Part shown: one piece after another, positions 22,619 to 34,803 of the stretch
Position numbering within the stretch: position 1 is the stretch's first letter
Layout: every line of letters begins with the position of its first letter
Source: Zanthoxylum bungeanum
Taxonomy: Eukaryota; Streptophyta; Magnoliopsida; Sapindales; Rutaceae
Assembly: GCA_019454045.1 (NCBI GenBank)
Contig: SKCR01001819.1
Coordinates: forward strand, 62,001 to 126,000
Direction of reading: 5' to 3'
DNA length: 64,000 nucleotides
Translations under genes and position numbers: made by a program
Notes under the pieces: generated by a model
Database searches by the model: none
What the model was told of the DNA's origin: nothing
The model's input: only the letters and a program-made list of their open reading frames with translations

Positions 22619-22883
22619 ACATCATTCAAGTCGTTACTTTCTTGTAAATATTATATCTCTTTGTCTTTTCCTAATAATTGTGATTTGTTCTGTTGTTTTC
22701 TTTTATTTTCTCCGGCATGATCCAGACTTTTTGACTTTCACGATATATTTTACTGTTTAACTAATAATTGTCATTTCGCAGGTACTAGTGCTATTTTTAC
22801 TCAACCTTTTTCAGGTGTTATAAATTCAACTCATCATTGCACTTTTGAAGGCACCCAGATTTGAGAAAATAAACATACATAAA
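22619..22883 (+). other. Spacer upstream of the LOG-like frame with an acceptor-like site
   Basis: Pyrimidine-rich non-coding sequence. TAATTGTCATTTCGCAG before GTACTAG (to 22782) resembles a plant 3' splice site about 100 bp before the LOG-like start codon. Confidence 0.35.
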
Positions 22884-23356
22884 ATGGAAGCCACTTCAAG
22901 AAGATGAGTTGTAAATATTTGTGTCTTTTGTGGTACTAGTGTTGGTACTAAGCCATAATACGTAGCGGCATCACAGGAATTGGGTCGAGTCTTAGCTGAA
23001 ATGAATATACACCTAGTATATGGCGGTGGCAATCTTTGACTAATAAGGATCATTTCAACGGCCGTACAGGATGGAGGCAGTCAAGTCTTGGGAATCATCC
23101 CAAAACCTTTGGCGAAAGCAAATCTGATAGGATCATCAAACGGAGATGAACTAATTGTGCCAGGTATGTCTGAACGACTTGTAGAAATGATTAACCGTGT
23201 TGATGCTTTTATTGCTTTGCCAGGTGGCTTAGGGACAATGGAGGAGATTTTTACAGTACTATCTTGGGCGAACTTGAACATACACCAGAAACCAATTGGA
23301 TTGTTCAACGCAGATGGATTTTATGATTTTCCTTGTGTATTTCTTGATGATGTCCG
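22884..23356 (+). pseudogene. LOG: LOG-like cytokinin phosphoribohydrolase, 5' part
   Basis: LOG enzymes release free cytokinin from its riboside 5'-monophosphate. From ATG 22884 the frame holds the family's nucleotide-binding start (VCVFCG-like: ICVFCGTSVG), LVYGGG, LGIIPKPL, an Arg before the core (MSERLVEM), DAFIALPGGLGTMEE with the PGGxGTxxE signature, and IHQKPIGLFNADGFYD. Three in-frame stops lie at 22905, 22956 and 23037. The part from PGG to FYD is intact. No intron is present, although plant LOG genes normally have several. Copia DNA enters at 23357; the frame resumes in phase at 56151. Including that part, the length is 217 residues, the usual size of plant LOG. It sits after Athila integrase and before the element's purine tract. 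Confidence 0.85.
23352..23356 (+). repeat. Target-site duplication, left copy (GTCCG)
   Basis: The five bases before the copia 5' LTR pair with GCCTG at 56151-56155. They differ by two C/T transitions. The right copy fits the LOG-like reading frame (Ala-Trp), so it is probably the less changed one. Confidence 0.6.
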
Positions 23357-25297
23357 TGTTATGGATATTCCCTATACCCAACTTATGGACGGGATATATG
23401 TACATGTATTTGTAATATTTTCATTAATTAATAAAATGGCAATCTTTATTATACGTGTCTTACATAACTTATATGAATCATCAACATTATAATAAAGCCA
23501 TTGGAGTAATAAGACGATGGCTTCCACGCCTTATGAGAATCATTACTCTTAAATGTTCCTAGTCATAGTTTTATGAATAATCTGGGCGTTCACAAAGCAT
23601 AAAGACTAGCATGATGATATGATTCGCCCTTAAGTGGGGTAGCCAATCTCATAGGCTACTAGCAGAGATCCATCCACTTGGTGTATCATATGGATGCATG
23701 AGTTGATCGTGTCCATCGAACCGACCGCCGAAAGTTTTCATATGGAGTGTTTATCCCATGTGTCTGTGAGAACTTTCATGTATCGATTATATGACTAGTC
23801 CTTTGACTTGAGGTCTTTACAATCTTATGTGTGGATCAAACAACTTTGACATTCTCCTTCCCCGGTTCAAAAGATTCGGTCATAAGGGTATGATTGGGTC
23901 GTTTGTTGAAACACATGAAGTTTGTAAAGATACAACAGAGAATCGCTATTCTCTCGGATAATATTTTCTTATAAGAGTAGTATTCCAGTTCGCGGGTTGA
24001 TATGTGTGATCAGTGCTTGAGACTGTGGCCACAGCGGAAGAATCATATGAGATTCTTGGGTTAGCACGATTCATGACACTATCAACATCATACCTTTGAC
24101 CATATGGGTAGACATTTTCCGTACCCCAGGTCAATATGTGGGGATACAGTGAGGCGATGGACCGTATCATATGTAAATCGCATACAGAATGGGTATATAT
24201 ATCTTTCCTTCTCATTTGGGGGGCCTTGGCATGTTGCTAGATGTCAACCTTGGTCATTGAAATCGAACGACCATCTTATCGGAGGATAATTTATGTTCGA
24301 TTAAATTATCACAATTCATTTCATGTCCAACTTGAGGGGAACCCAAAAGGTCACACACAACAAAGTTAAAATCAATGGTTAACAGTGCACAGTAAAAATA
24401 TAACAGCATATATGATTGATGTAGGAATTATTCATAAATTGTTCAATGTGTTTAATTATTGAACAGATCATTTATGAGGTTCCATAGTGGCTTAGGGATT
24501 GGTGAATGATGATAGGGGCACTTTGGGATTTGGAATAAAAAAAATTAAAAAACAAATTACTATTAATATGAATAGTAAAAAAAATTATTTGTTTTGAATT
24601 CCAATTCGGCCCAAACTCTTATTAGGGTTTTATAATCTCATTAAATCATTAAATTAAGATCCAATGGCTAAGATTAAATTAGTTTTTATCCCACATCGGA
24701 TTCTTAATTAATTTTGTTGTCTTTGGAGCACTATATAAACCCAAATAATTCTTCACAATTTTTTTACACCAAAACCTTTCATATATTGGGTTTATATAAG
24801 TGAGCAACTCTAAAGTTTAAGAGTAAGCCACTGATTTTGAAGATCCTTAAGTCTAATTGACTAGAGAAACCTCTAGTTAAAAGTTTTGAGGTATTTGCCT
24901 AGACTAGCACCAAGGGCAAAATACCCTTGCACTCAAGGTGTAGTCTTGTCGTTGAGTTTTGGCTTTGGTGTGTGCATCTTTAGAGGCAACACACTTGGGT
25001 GGCTCTTTGGAACGTGGAAGAGCTTGCTTAGTTCGAGAAAAGCTTGTAGATTGGAGGTAGGACTGGAGGAGTCTACGGTTCAAGTAAGTCTTTTTATTTA
25101 TTTATTTTATTTAGAGTTCTTATGATAGTTAGCATGTTTAGGTTTATGTTCTTTGCATGTTTTATGAGTTTTATGCTTAGAATATATAGTAACATGCCTA
25201 GGCTTGTAGAATAATCAAAACAAATGGGTCTTGGGTAAAGGGAAAGCGGTATAATAATTTTGATTTTCCGCTGCGCACTCGCGGCCGTTTCCCAACA
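23357..25297 (+). repeat. Copia 5' LTR (1.94 kb)
   Basis: It starts TGTTATGG and ends CCCAACA before the primer-binding site. It pairs with 54237-56150 over its whole length; the two look roughly 90% identical or a little higher by eye. A TATATAAAC box lies at 24732-24740. A palindrome around ACTATTAATATGAATAGT lies near 24560. Confidence 0.92.
24732..24740 (+). promoter_or_regulatory. TATA box of copia LTR
   Basis: TATATAAAC follows GGAGCAC; the same element stands at about 55587-55595 in the 3' LTR. It marks the likely U3/R region. Confidence 0.65.
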
Positions 25298-25298
25298 G

Positions 25299-25310
25299 TG
25301 GTATCAGCGC
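25299..25310 (+). promoter_or_regulatory. Copia primer-binding site
   Basis: TGGTATCAGCGC, one base after the LTR end, is a one-base variant of the initiator-Met tRNA site. Confidence 0.88.
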
Positions 25311-26678
25311 GTCATTTTTGTTTTGATTAGTTCTCACTCATTTGAACTCGCAATTGGGTGTTTAAAAGCTCGTTGGAAAGCTAACACCCTGAACTTAATT
25401 TTAGGCACAAGTTTTAGATGATTTGGTTAATATTTGAATTGTGAAATTACATTTAAATTCATGCGTCTGCATAAAAACGTGAATAGTAAATTTATTTGAA
25501 TAAAATAAAATACAATATCATAATTAAATATTAATCAAAGTTATTTAATGCCTAAAATAATTCCAACATACTAAAACTCATATACTTGATGATTCTATGT
25601 ATGATTAGAATTGGCATGATTATTTTATGGTGCAAGCATCTAGAGACTTTCTAAGAAATAGAGAGTGTATTGCTTATCTCTTAGCTAAGTAATTATTCTG
25701 TGATGAACTTAGAGATTTATTACCTTTAAGGCTAATAAATATAAATCACTTGTTTATAATAAAAGACATTATAAAAGATACAAGTGGGTTGGGACCAAGG
25801 GGTTAATAAAACTTTCCAAACTAAAGTTAATTTAACCAAAGGTATTACTAGAGTTAGATAATGATTTGGTGTCTTCCTTCACTCACTACCTTTTTATAGC
25901 CAAAAGGAAAAGCTGTGAAGACATCTAGATAATCATTTACTCAAAGCTTACCTTAAAGCATATTTAAAGTGTTGGACTAATTTGGAGGATATATTGTTTA
26001 TTCCTGTCACCAAGGCAATAAGAGCCTAAGAAGTAAGGGTATTTAAGAGAGTTCGCTACACCCTCCCTCTGGGGAATTTTCAATTGAGGAATCCATTTGA
26101 CAGTTATTCACTTAAACTTACTAAAACCCTCAATAATCATTTAAGTCTAAAATTTTACCTCCCATTGTAAAGTCTAGACCCAAAGGGCTTAAACCATATT
26201 GGCAGGACTAGGCTTTACGAGACTGACCAATACTAATTTATCCCTAAATCGTACTATTGACAATGGTTTGACTTTTCTAAGTCATAAGATGCAGCGACCC
26301 TTAGGCGTGGTCTTATAACTTAGTGGCAAAGATTGGGTGTCCACAAGGACTAGCATAAGTTATGCCATGTTTGATTGCCCAACCCAATGACCAATGAATT
26401 GTGATTTATATCATAAATTGGTTGGGAACCTACCTAATTATCATATTTTATAACGACCGGCCCTAGTCGGAGTTATGAAATAATGACAATAGGATCCTTG
26501 CCCACAAGAATCCATTATATTGGGGTTGATGCGATTTGTTTAAACTTTTAAAACAATTGAGTGGGAGCAACTTCATAATATTAAAAGCCCATGTTATTAT
26601 GAAACATTAATGAAAACATATTCCTAATTTTAACATTTTCTCTTAAGAGGTGGGTTAAAATATTTCACAAACATTCAA
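25311..26678 (+). other. Copia 5' leader
   Basis: Long untranslated leader without coding potential. Bases 25833-26110 match the leader of the Tat gypsy elements (58972-59226, and the reverse complement of about 52150-52400); the sequence on either side does not. Confidence 0.75.
25833..26110 (+). repeat. Module shared with Tat gypsy leaders
   Basis: Runs such as TAATCATTTACTCAAAGC, TATTGTTTATTCCTGTCACC and GGGTATTTAAGAGAGTTCGC occur in the same order here and in the Tat leaders, with small indels. It is the only segment I see shared between copia and gypsy elements in this window. Confidence 0.85.
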
Positions 26679-27089
26679 ATGGAAAACAGAGTATCACTTC
26701 GTTCCATCCTTGATGAGCATAAGCTCAAAGGGGACAACTACAATGACTGGTTTAGAAACCTTAAAATTGTCTTACGACAAGAAAAGATTTTCTATGTTCT
26801 TGAAAGACCATTTCCCCCTGAACCCGTAGAAAATGTTGACCAAGATACATTTGATGCTTGGAAGAAACACGTCGATGATGTTGAGCAAGCAGTTTGTATA
26901 ATGCTTGGCTCTATGTCGGAAAAACTTCAGAAAGCTCACGAAGATATGGATGCTCAAACCATCATCTTTCACTTGAAGGAGTTGTATGCAACTTCCGTTC
27001 ATACCGTGAGATTCCAAGTGTCATGTACCTTATTCCAAACAATGTATAAGGAAGGATCTGTTAGTGGACATGTGCTTAAGATGATTGGC
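26679..27089 (+). pseudogene. Copia Gag, N-terminal 137 codons
   Basis: The intact frame begins MENRVSLRSILDEHKLKGDN and contains NDWFRNLKIVLRQEK, a WKKHVDD motif and HVLKMIG, as in Tork/SIRE-like plant copia Gag. It stops at 27089, where the LTR of element 1 begins. The zinc knuckle, protease and integrase that should follow are nowhere in the window, so they were lost in the deletion that ends at 52825. Confidence 0.9.
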
Positions 27090-29126
27090 TGTTGGGAAAT
27101 CTCTAAGTCCCGAGGATCGATTATCAAGCATAAAACACATATGAATACAACGAGAAAGTCGCAGAATACTCACAATGATCGGTTGAGCGATGCGGTGAAG
27201 AAAAAAAAACTTTTTCTCCTCCTTGGTGGTCACGGCAGTGGCTGAATTTGGCTCCTCCATTTTCGGCCATGGATCATCCTCCAAGCTCCAAGCTTCTCCA
27301 ATGGTGATTCCAAGCTCATTAAGTTAGTTCCCTATCACCTTTGTATGTACTCTTTGGTGTGCTAGCACTTGGTAATTTTGCCACAAAATCACCATGTTTC
27401 TCCTCTTGATTCTCGGTGAAAACCAGAAAGACAGAAGAAGAAAATGGCCTTGAGGCCGTGAGAGAGAGGGAGCATTTTGGCTCCAAAAACGTGAGCCTTG
27501 AGGAAAGAGAGAGAGATGGAAAATGTGTATGTCTTATTTAATTTCCAAAATCAATTAAACATATACCAAATATTTGATTTTCAAAAAGTCAAACAAGTAC
27601 AAGCATTAAAACTTATCCATCTACCACCATCAATCAATCAAGTGATAAGTTATCACATCACTCAAAGTGACATGTGATTTGACGCTTGATGTGACTAATG
27701 ATTTGACACTTGATGTGACTTGCGTGCCGCACTCGAATTCGAAATGCGAATGCGCTCGCAAATAATCTCGGGCTCGGGTTCGCTAATTCTAAATTAATGA
27801 ATTTTTCGTTGCGATGCAATTAAATGATTATGCCTAGCGAAATCACTATTCACATCATTAACGAATTAATTCTAAATTAACTCGTTCGCCTGAATTATAA
27901 TCTAATTTCAATTTCGCGTTGAAATCCAATTTCGTATAATATATCGAATATATTATTTTATCGATTAATTCCAAATTAATCGTTCTCTCTCTTTCAATGA
28001 TATTTTCTCCCAAATAAAATATCTCCGCAATTAATCCCAGATTAATTTTCTCTCTCATCTAATTAATCCCAGATTAATAAGTGCGAGTCATACGTCATCG
28101 GTGAATCTTCGGGAAGCGACCCATGAGATCCCAGATATGTTGGCAGTAAATACGGTCGTTGGACTATCCGAACACGTAAGTACCTAGTACTACGTTTGTA
28201 CCGATTTACAAGACATTGTTGGCTTCTAGCAAAGTATCATGCCTACCCAATTCTCTAGAAATATCCTTACAGGAATATGTGATCTATATCAGGCTTAGTA
28301 TACGTAGTATTGAATATTTTGATCCAGTATCGGATGATCACATACTAGGCCTAGGGCTGGAATTGTGTCTGCCCCGTACGAAGCACATATCGGATCTCTG
28401 GTAACTAGTCTCTATAATCGGATAAACATGACCTAGTCATTTTATCCCGATAACTGCAGTACATAAGAGAACCAGTTCCGTATCCTACGTGACCATCATC
28501 TCCACTATGACTGGAGTGATACTTCCGTCTCGACATCACACCCAACACACTACGATTCTCAATATACCCAGCAGAGGCATACACAGAACCTGTTAAAGCC
28601 ATGGACGACCTAAAACCAAAGCATATTGATTGTCGCAAGTATTAGCGGTGCAAGTCTCAGGTTAAGACCAAATACACCTACCCTGATTCGGACTTTCATA
28701 AACACATAGTCATACTACCAATGGAATTCTGAGGGGTCTATCCAGAGCAAAGCTATTTTCCATACCATCGGTAAAACATAACCTCCTACTACACTTGCAT
28801 GAGTATCATATACCCAAATATATGAGAACTATGCCGTTATGCCCTCACAACGTGAACAAGTGTAATACTAGTCTTTTACACATTATCGATGTCTGATCTC
28901 GATAATACTCTGACTATGGATATTTAATGATTAAACCTTCGTGGATTGATATTGTCTCATATCATCTCAATCCAGGAACTAATCATAAGGACCTCCTATC
29001 ATTTATACATCTTGGTGATCTAATCACAAATGATAAGAGAGCAATTTCTTTTGTAACATAGTTAATTTGTACAACAACACCATGATCTATACAAATAGTG
29101 ACACTATAGGTCATAACTATCCAACA
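27090..29126 (-). repeat. 3' LTR of element 1 (2.04 kb)
   Basis: It runs from TGTTGGGA at 27090 to ATCCAACA at 29126, beside the polypurine tract. It is the longest full LTR of the family here and carries the palindrome array at 27780-28080. Confidence 0.9.
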
Positions 29127-30815
29127 ATCTCCCACTTGGCCTATAGCCAGTCACTCGTGTGTCCTACACCCGAACTATGTACGGTTTGCTCAAATTACTG
29201 AGAAAAGACTTTCGTCAGCGGATTTGCATGATTATCATCTGATGCGATTTATACGATCATCACATCGCCACGATGTATGATCCGAACGAATCAGATGAAT
29301 AATCAAATTATATATCTGGATCATTGATGAGACCATTAATTCTTTAGCCTGCGCTGAAGCCTAGCTCAGCTGCTAACATAACTATATCAAATCTAATTAG
29401 ATTATTATCGACCCAAATGGCTTCTATTGCTACCTCAGCTGCAGCAATAACCCGCTTGTGTTGTTTATTCGGTAACAGTATCTTGCTCGGAAGATTTCCA
29501 GCTCACTGTACCGTTATTCAAATTGTATAATATCGTTTGCGACTTATAGTCATTTTATCGGTTTAGGAAACTTGTAGCAGTGATCCCAGTCACTTCAAGT
29601 TCTATTTCTCCATAGTTTAAGACATCATCCTTAGTTCCTCTAAGATACTTAAGGATGTCCTTAACATCAATCCAAAATATAAATAATTGTGTCCCAGACA
29701 ACAATGCCACAATTAAGTCTCTTCTGATGAAATCAATTTGAGCTATTTGTTTGTCATGTTTCATATGTTTGAGATTTATTTATATTCAAAATATAAATAA
29801 TTTTATTCACATCTAATGTGTTTATCTCAATATCATCTTTATAAAATAAAACACTTTAGTATTCTAGAATATAAAGGTATACCCGCAACGGGTTAAACCC
29901 TGATATAGAGATAATGTTTCTAGTCAAACTAGTTACATTGTAACAATTTCCTAATTTAAGTACACACCCGAAGGCAGTTCCTAAACTTAGGTATCTACGG
30001 TTAAAACAGGGACTTTCGTCCCGTTTCCTATTTGTAGATATATCTCATCTGAAGTCAGTATCCTGCTCATAGCAGATTCTGCACACCAGTACATATTTAT
30101 GTACCACACTAAGTATCTAAAAAACAATTTTAATACTAGTAGTGAACATATTTATGACAATCATATTTGAAGTCAGAGCCTTGCCCGTTGTTCAATTCCT
30201 TCATGTCTGCTTTGTCCAAACGGCAGTCACGCTTCCGCGATCCCATTTGCCACAATTTAGGCAGACATTTTGGGATATGTCATTTATCTTCCTAGAAGAT
30301 TATAATGATTTTGCCTTTTCCTTTTTCAACACTCTAGAAGCCTTTGGCCAAGCCTTGGCCTTCTGGGTTGTTGAAGTAAGGTGCGCCTTGCGCTTCTTGC
30401 CTTATTGCAAACTTTGGCCTTAACTTCTTGAGAATAGCCATTAACTCTCCAAGAGTTTACTATTGCAATTTAGTACTTCTAAGATCTAAGAATAGATCTA
30501 TGAAGATCCTTCAATTTCATTATCATACTTTAAGAATCTAATCCTTAGTTCTGATTAAGAAATTAAGGAGTCTATTCGGCAAGCTTAATGGATTAAGCAC
30601 TAAAGTTATCATCACATAAATCTTCCAAAGATTATGCTTCACTATTTGCTTAACTCCGGGCTTAGGCCTAATATGTTATTTTATCAAATAAAGTAACTTA
30701 TTAGTTTCCAGGACCATCCTGAAATTTTATTCCCAAATTGAAAATTAAATTATTTAAATACATTTTCCCTAGGATTATGTTTTAAATGTCAATCTTTCAA
30801 TTTTATCTTGATTCT

Positions 30816-31077
30816 AATAGTCCAACTATTTAATCAACGATTTAGGTACTATTTATTATAATGATTACTATAGTCCAACAATATAATCAACTATAATTTA
30901 ATTATTTAAATTCAATTATATTGATTACTATAATCCAATTATAAAATCAAGTATAATTAATTAAATCAAATATATTGATTACTATAATCTAATTATATAA
31001 TCAACTATAAATGAAATAGTTTGAATACAGTCCAACTGTTTTATTTAAAACAACTATTAAATATTAGTCCAACTAAT
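30816..31077. repeat. Palindrome cluster with CCA/CTA spacers (element 1)
   Basis: Perfect: AATAGT/ACTATT (30816-30830), TATAAT/ATTATA with CCA (30929-30943) and again with CTA (30983-30997), ACAGT/ACTGT (31027-31039) and ATTAGT/ACTAAT (31063-31077). Confidence 0.85.
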
Positions 31078-31384
31078 ATATTTGACGAATATTTCAAATG
31101 AGCGTGTATGGCAAGTTACTAAATGAATATTGCAAATTCAATACTTGCCTCCCACTATTTTTCGGCGAACCTCTAACCCTCTGTTGAGTACTCGGGAAAC
31201 CGTGTTTCCTAGTGGGCTAGGATCTCGTTAAATAACACACAATCTTGACTTTGGCCAACAAATTGTATGATAATTAACTAGGTAGATCTCTAAGATCAAT
31301 TGGATCTCATCCAATTCCTAGATCCAGTAGGGGGACATCTAAGTCCGAAACATATATCTTATATATGCCAATATATCTAATATA

Positions 31385-31657
31385 TTGCCTAACCTTTTTC
31401 CTCTGAATCAACTAAGCTTTGGCTTCGGCACAACAAACTTAGTGATCCCAGTTAAGCGGAACCCATTGACCATGGAAAGCTTCGTAATCAATGTCGATGG
31501 ACAAGAAGTGGTCTTGACTTTGGCCAACAAACCACAACTTGGACAAGACACCGATATGGAAAAAAAGCTCTTGTGATTCAAACACATCCTCGACGGACAA
31601 AGGCCTTGACTTTGGCCAACAAACCAATGACAGTCTTAGATCTTGAGTAAGAATCAC
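31385..31657. other. Conserved block with 93-bp imperfect repeats (copy 1)
   Basis: Same block as 4233-4481. The antisense frame is shifted after DTDME, so this copy encodes only the first part of the shared peptide. Confidence 0.5.
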
Positions 31658-32682
31658 TCAATGGAAGGAAAAACGCTTAAAATTTTGTGAGGGTTTTTCG
31701 CGTGCAAATTGGCAACCAATTGATTATCTTTGTTAAGGTCTCATCATCATACACCCTTAAACATGCATTCTAAACACATAATAAGGCGCGTAAAATAAAT
31801 AATAATGATATGCGGATGGATACTTTACACATTGTTCCTAGAACAAATCTCTCACTTTCTTCTCTCCCGCTAGCACAAGTATTGCTTCTACCTGTTACAT
31901 AAAACTTCTAAAGAAACCTCATTTACATTGAGGGGAATAGGTGAGAAGAGAAATACATAGAGTCAAAGAGGTAATAGGCTGGACACGCAGGTCCAATTAA
32001 TAAATTCTAAATTTATTACAACAATTTCCAAAATTGCCCCACCCATCTAATATCCATCTGATATACATTATTCATGCATCGCAACCATGTATTCACACAA
32101 GCATGTTATCAATCATTCTTATCCAATTAATTAATCTGATGTTAGTGACCATCCAATATTCAAACAACGATTTGATTTTGTGCGAGTCAAACTCGTTTTG
32201 CGAATAAGTTCTCAAAGTACGAATTCTTGAATTAAATTAACTACAACATTAAATCCAATTTAATATGTATTTAATACTAATCCATGTATTTAATTCTAAA
32301 TTAAATATTACACTTTATTAACGAACCTTTTACGACTTAGATTCATGTGGGAACACAGAAACTAGGCGACTCATGCTGTTCCGGGCTCACGGCCCGGTTG
32401 GGAGTATGGAGTAGCCCGCGGGGGACTAAATCGGAGAATGATGGAGTCGCCACCTGGTGTGAACCGGGACAAAGATTTAAGGCCGCACTCACCCCTCGCA
32501 AGGGAAGACCTCAAACCATTGGGTTCAGAATGGTCCCTTACTTATGCCACTTATAATAAAATGATTTGTACAATAATACAACCAAGCCTAATCAACATTT
32601 ATTTCCAAGGATAATTTACTCCTAATTTCACATGCATAAATACAAGGCTCATATCTAAGTTTGCATATAACCTATGTCTGGA

Positions 32683-32834
32683 TTTGCATACAACCTATTT
32701 GCATTTAATCTATGTCCCAATTTGCATACAACATATTTGCATATAATCTATGTCCAAATTTGCATACAACCTATTTGCATTTAATCTATGTCCCAATTTG
32801 CATACAACCTATTTGTATATAATCTACGTCTGAA
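32683..32834. repeat. Four 38-bp tandem repeats in the Tat LTR
   Basis: Units start TTTGCATACAAC at 32683, 32721, 32759 and 32797; a partial unit precedes them and another follows up to the copia C target site. Confidence 0.88.
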
Positions 32835-32841
32835 TTTGCAT

Positions 32842-32846
32842 GCATA
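32842..32846. repeat. Target-site duplication of copia C, left copy (GCATA)
   Basis: GCATA immediately precedes TGTTGG and is repeated at 42148-42152 right after the other LTR. Confidence 0.93.
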
Positions 32847-34803
32847 TGTTGGATTTTCTACGGCACCGAGAATCGAATATCAAGCATAAAAAAAGTACGA
32901 ATACAACGAGGGAGTTACGGAATACTCACATTGATCGGTTGAGCGACGCGGCGATGAACAAAATGATTTATGCCCTCCATACTACTCACGGCAGTGAGCT
33001 GCTGTTGGGCTCCATTTTCGGCCATTGTTGTTCCTCCATGAAAGCTCCAAGCTTCGTCAAACGATTCCAAGCTCATGGGTGGACTTCCCTATCACTTTCG
33101 CATGTCTCTCGGAGTGCTAGCTCTCAATGATTTTGCCACAAAAACCATCACACTTGCTTCTCATCTTCTCGGTTTTGCCCAGCAGAAAACCAGTGAAGAA
33201 ATGCCTCTAAGGCCGAGAGAGAATAGAGGAATTAGAGAGAGAGAGATGTGTTTTTGTTACATTAAAATGGTAAATGATTTTCCAAAAATCATATACACAA
33301 ATTGCTTTTCAAAAAGTCAACCATTTAATGCTCCAACCATTCATATCACTTCTCATCAATCAATCAAGTTGTCAAGTCACATCACTCAAAGTGACAAGTG
33401 ATTTGACGCTTGAAGTGACTGATGATTTGATGATTGATTTAACTTGTGGGCCGCACTCGAATTCCAAATGCGAATGCGCTCGCAAACAATCCCGGGCTCG
33501 AGTTCGCTAATTCCAAATTAACGAATTTTCTGTTGCGACGTAATTAAATGATTATGCCTAGCGAAATCACTATTCACATCGCTAACGAATTAATTCTAAA
33601 TTAACTCGTTTGCCCGAATTAAAATCTAATTTTAATTCCGCGTCGAAATCCAATTTCATATTAATATTTTATCCCAGATAAAATTTCTCCTCAATTAATC
33701 CCAGATTAATTTTCTCTCTCATCTAATTAATTAATCCCAGATTAATAAAAGTGCGAGTCATACGTCATCGGTGAATCTTCGGGAAGCGACCCATGAGATC
33801 CCCAGATATGTTGGCAGTAAATTCTGTCGTCGGACTATCCGAACACGTAAGTACCTAATACTACGCTTGTACCAATTTACAAGACAAGGTTGGCTTCTAG
33901 CAAAGCGCCATGCCTACCCAATTCTCTAGAAATATCCTTACAGGAATATAAGGATCTATATCAGGCATAGTATACGTAGTATTGCGTATTTCGATATAGT
34001 ATCGGATGATCACATGCAAAGCCTGGGGCTGGTACAGTGTCTGCCCCGTACGAAGCATATATCGGATCACGAGCAACTAGTCTCTTTATTATCGGATAAT
34101 CATGACCAAGTCATATTATCCCGATGGTTGCAACCCTTTAGAGAACCAGTTCTGTATCCCTGCGCGATCATCATATCCATATGACTGGAGTGATACTTCC
34201 GTCTTGACATCACACCCAACACACTACGATTCTCAATATACCCAGCAGAGGCGTACACAGAACCTGTTAAAGCCCTGGACGACCAAAACCAAAGTATATT
34301 GATTGTCGCAAGTATTAGCGGTGCAAGTCTCAGGTTAAGACCAAATACACCTACCATGATTTCGGACTTCCATAGACACATAGTCATACTACCAATGGAA
34401 TTCTGAGGGGGTCTATCCAGAGCGAAGCTGTTTCCCGTACCATCAGTAAAACACAACCTCCTATTACACTTGCATGAGTATCCTATACCCAAATATATGA
34501 GAACTATGATGTTGTGCCCTCACAACGCGCACAAGTGTAATACTAGTCTTTTACGTATTTATCGATGTCCGATCTCGATAATAATCTGACTAGGGATATT
34601 TAATGATTTATCATTCGTGGATTGATACTGTCTCATATCATTCTCAATCCAGGAATAAATCATAAGGACCTCCTATCATTTATACATCTAGGTGATCTAA
34701 TCACAAATGATAAGAGAGCAATCTCTTCTGTCACATAGTTAATTTGTACAACAACACCATGATCTGTACAAATAGTGACGCTATAGGTCATAATTGTCCA
34801 ACA
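32847..34803 (-). repeat. 3' LTR of element C (1.96 kb)
   Basis: It runs from TGTTGGAT to GTCCAACA. About 92-93% identity to 40493-42147 in the first 170 bases by eye. Palindrome array at about 33510-33750. Confidence 0.92.

Larger units (their letters stand above)
14337..23356 (+). mobile_element. Athila-type Ty3/gypsy element carrying a LOG-like frame, 5' part
   Basis: LTR, tRNA-Asp-type primer-binding site, Athila gag, protease, RT, RNase H, integrase, an unknown ORF and a LOG-like frame follow in order on plus. The element continues at 56151 after a copia insertion, reaches a first purine-rich tract at 56437 and a second at 60488; its 3' LTR must lie beyond the window, behind copia D. 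All its frames are damaged, so it is an inactive copy. Confidence 0.9.
23357..27089 (+). mobile_element. Ty1/copia element inserted in the LOG-like frame, 5' part
   Basis: 5' LTR, primer-binding site, a 1.4-kb leader and the first 137 codons of gag. The rest of gag, protease and integrase are missing; pol resumes with RT at about 52826, and the 3' LTR ends at 56150. Confidence 0.92.
27090..32345 (-). mobile_element. Ty1/copia element 1, 3' LTR and part of internal region
   Basis: Minus-strand element of the A/C/D family inserted in the host copia gag. Its 3' LTR is 27090-29126 and its internal region 29127-32345, ending where the Tat LTR begins. Relative to A and C it lacks about 1.7 kb of degenerate pol near 29685. 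Its 5' LTR and primer-binding site were lost with the deletion. Confidence 0.88.
29127..32345 (-). other. Internal region of element 1, non-coding
   Basis: Minus fragment 29764-29555 keeps copia RNase H remnants (DVKDILKYLRGTKDD), fused by deletion to unrelated sequence. The CCA palindrome cluster is at 30816-31077 and the conserved 93-bp-repeat block at 31385-31657. No working frame. Confidence 0.7.
32346..32846 (-). repeat. Tat 3' LTR, distal part
   Basis: It matches the 5' LTR remnant 52514-52825 with about 13 differences in 312 bases by my count, roughly 96% identity, 11 of them transitions. It then continues with four units of a 38-bp repeat until the copia C insertion. Confidence 0.9.

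Noticed and set aside
22884..23356. LOG-like frame as a normal host gene next to the retroelement
   Set aside because: It has three stops, no introns, and is bracketed by Athila integrase upstream and Athila-type 3' UTR downstream.
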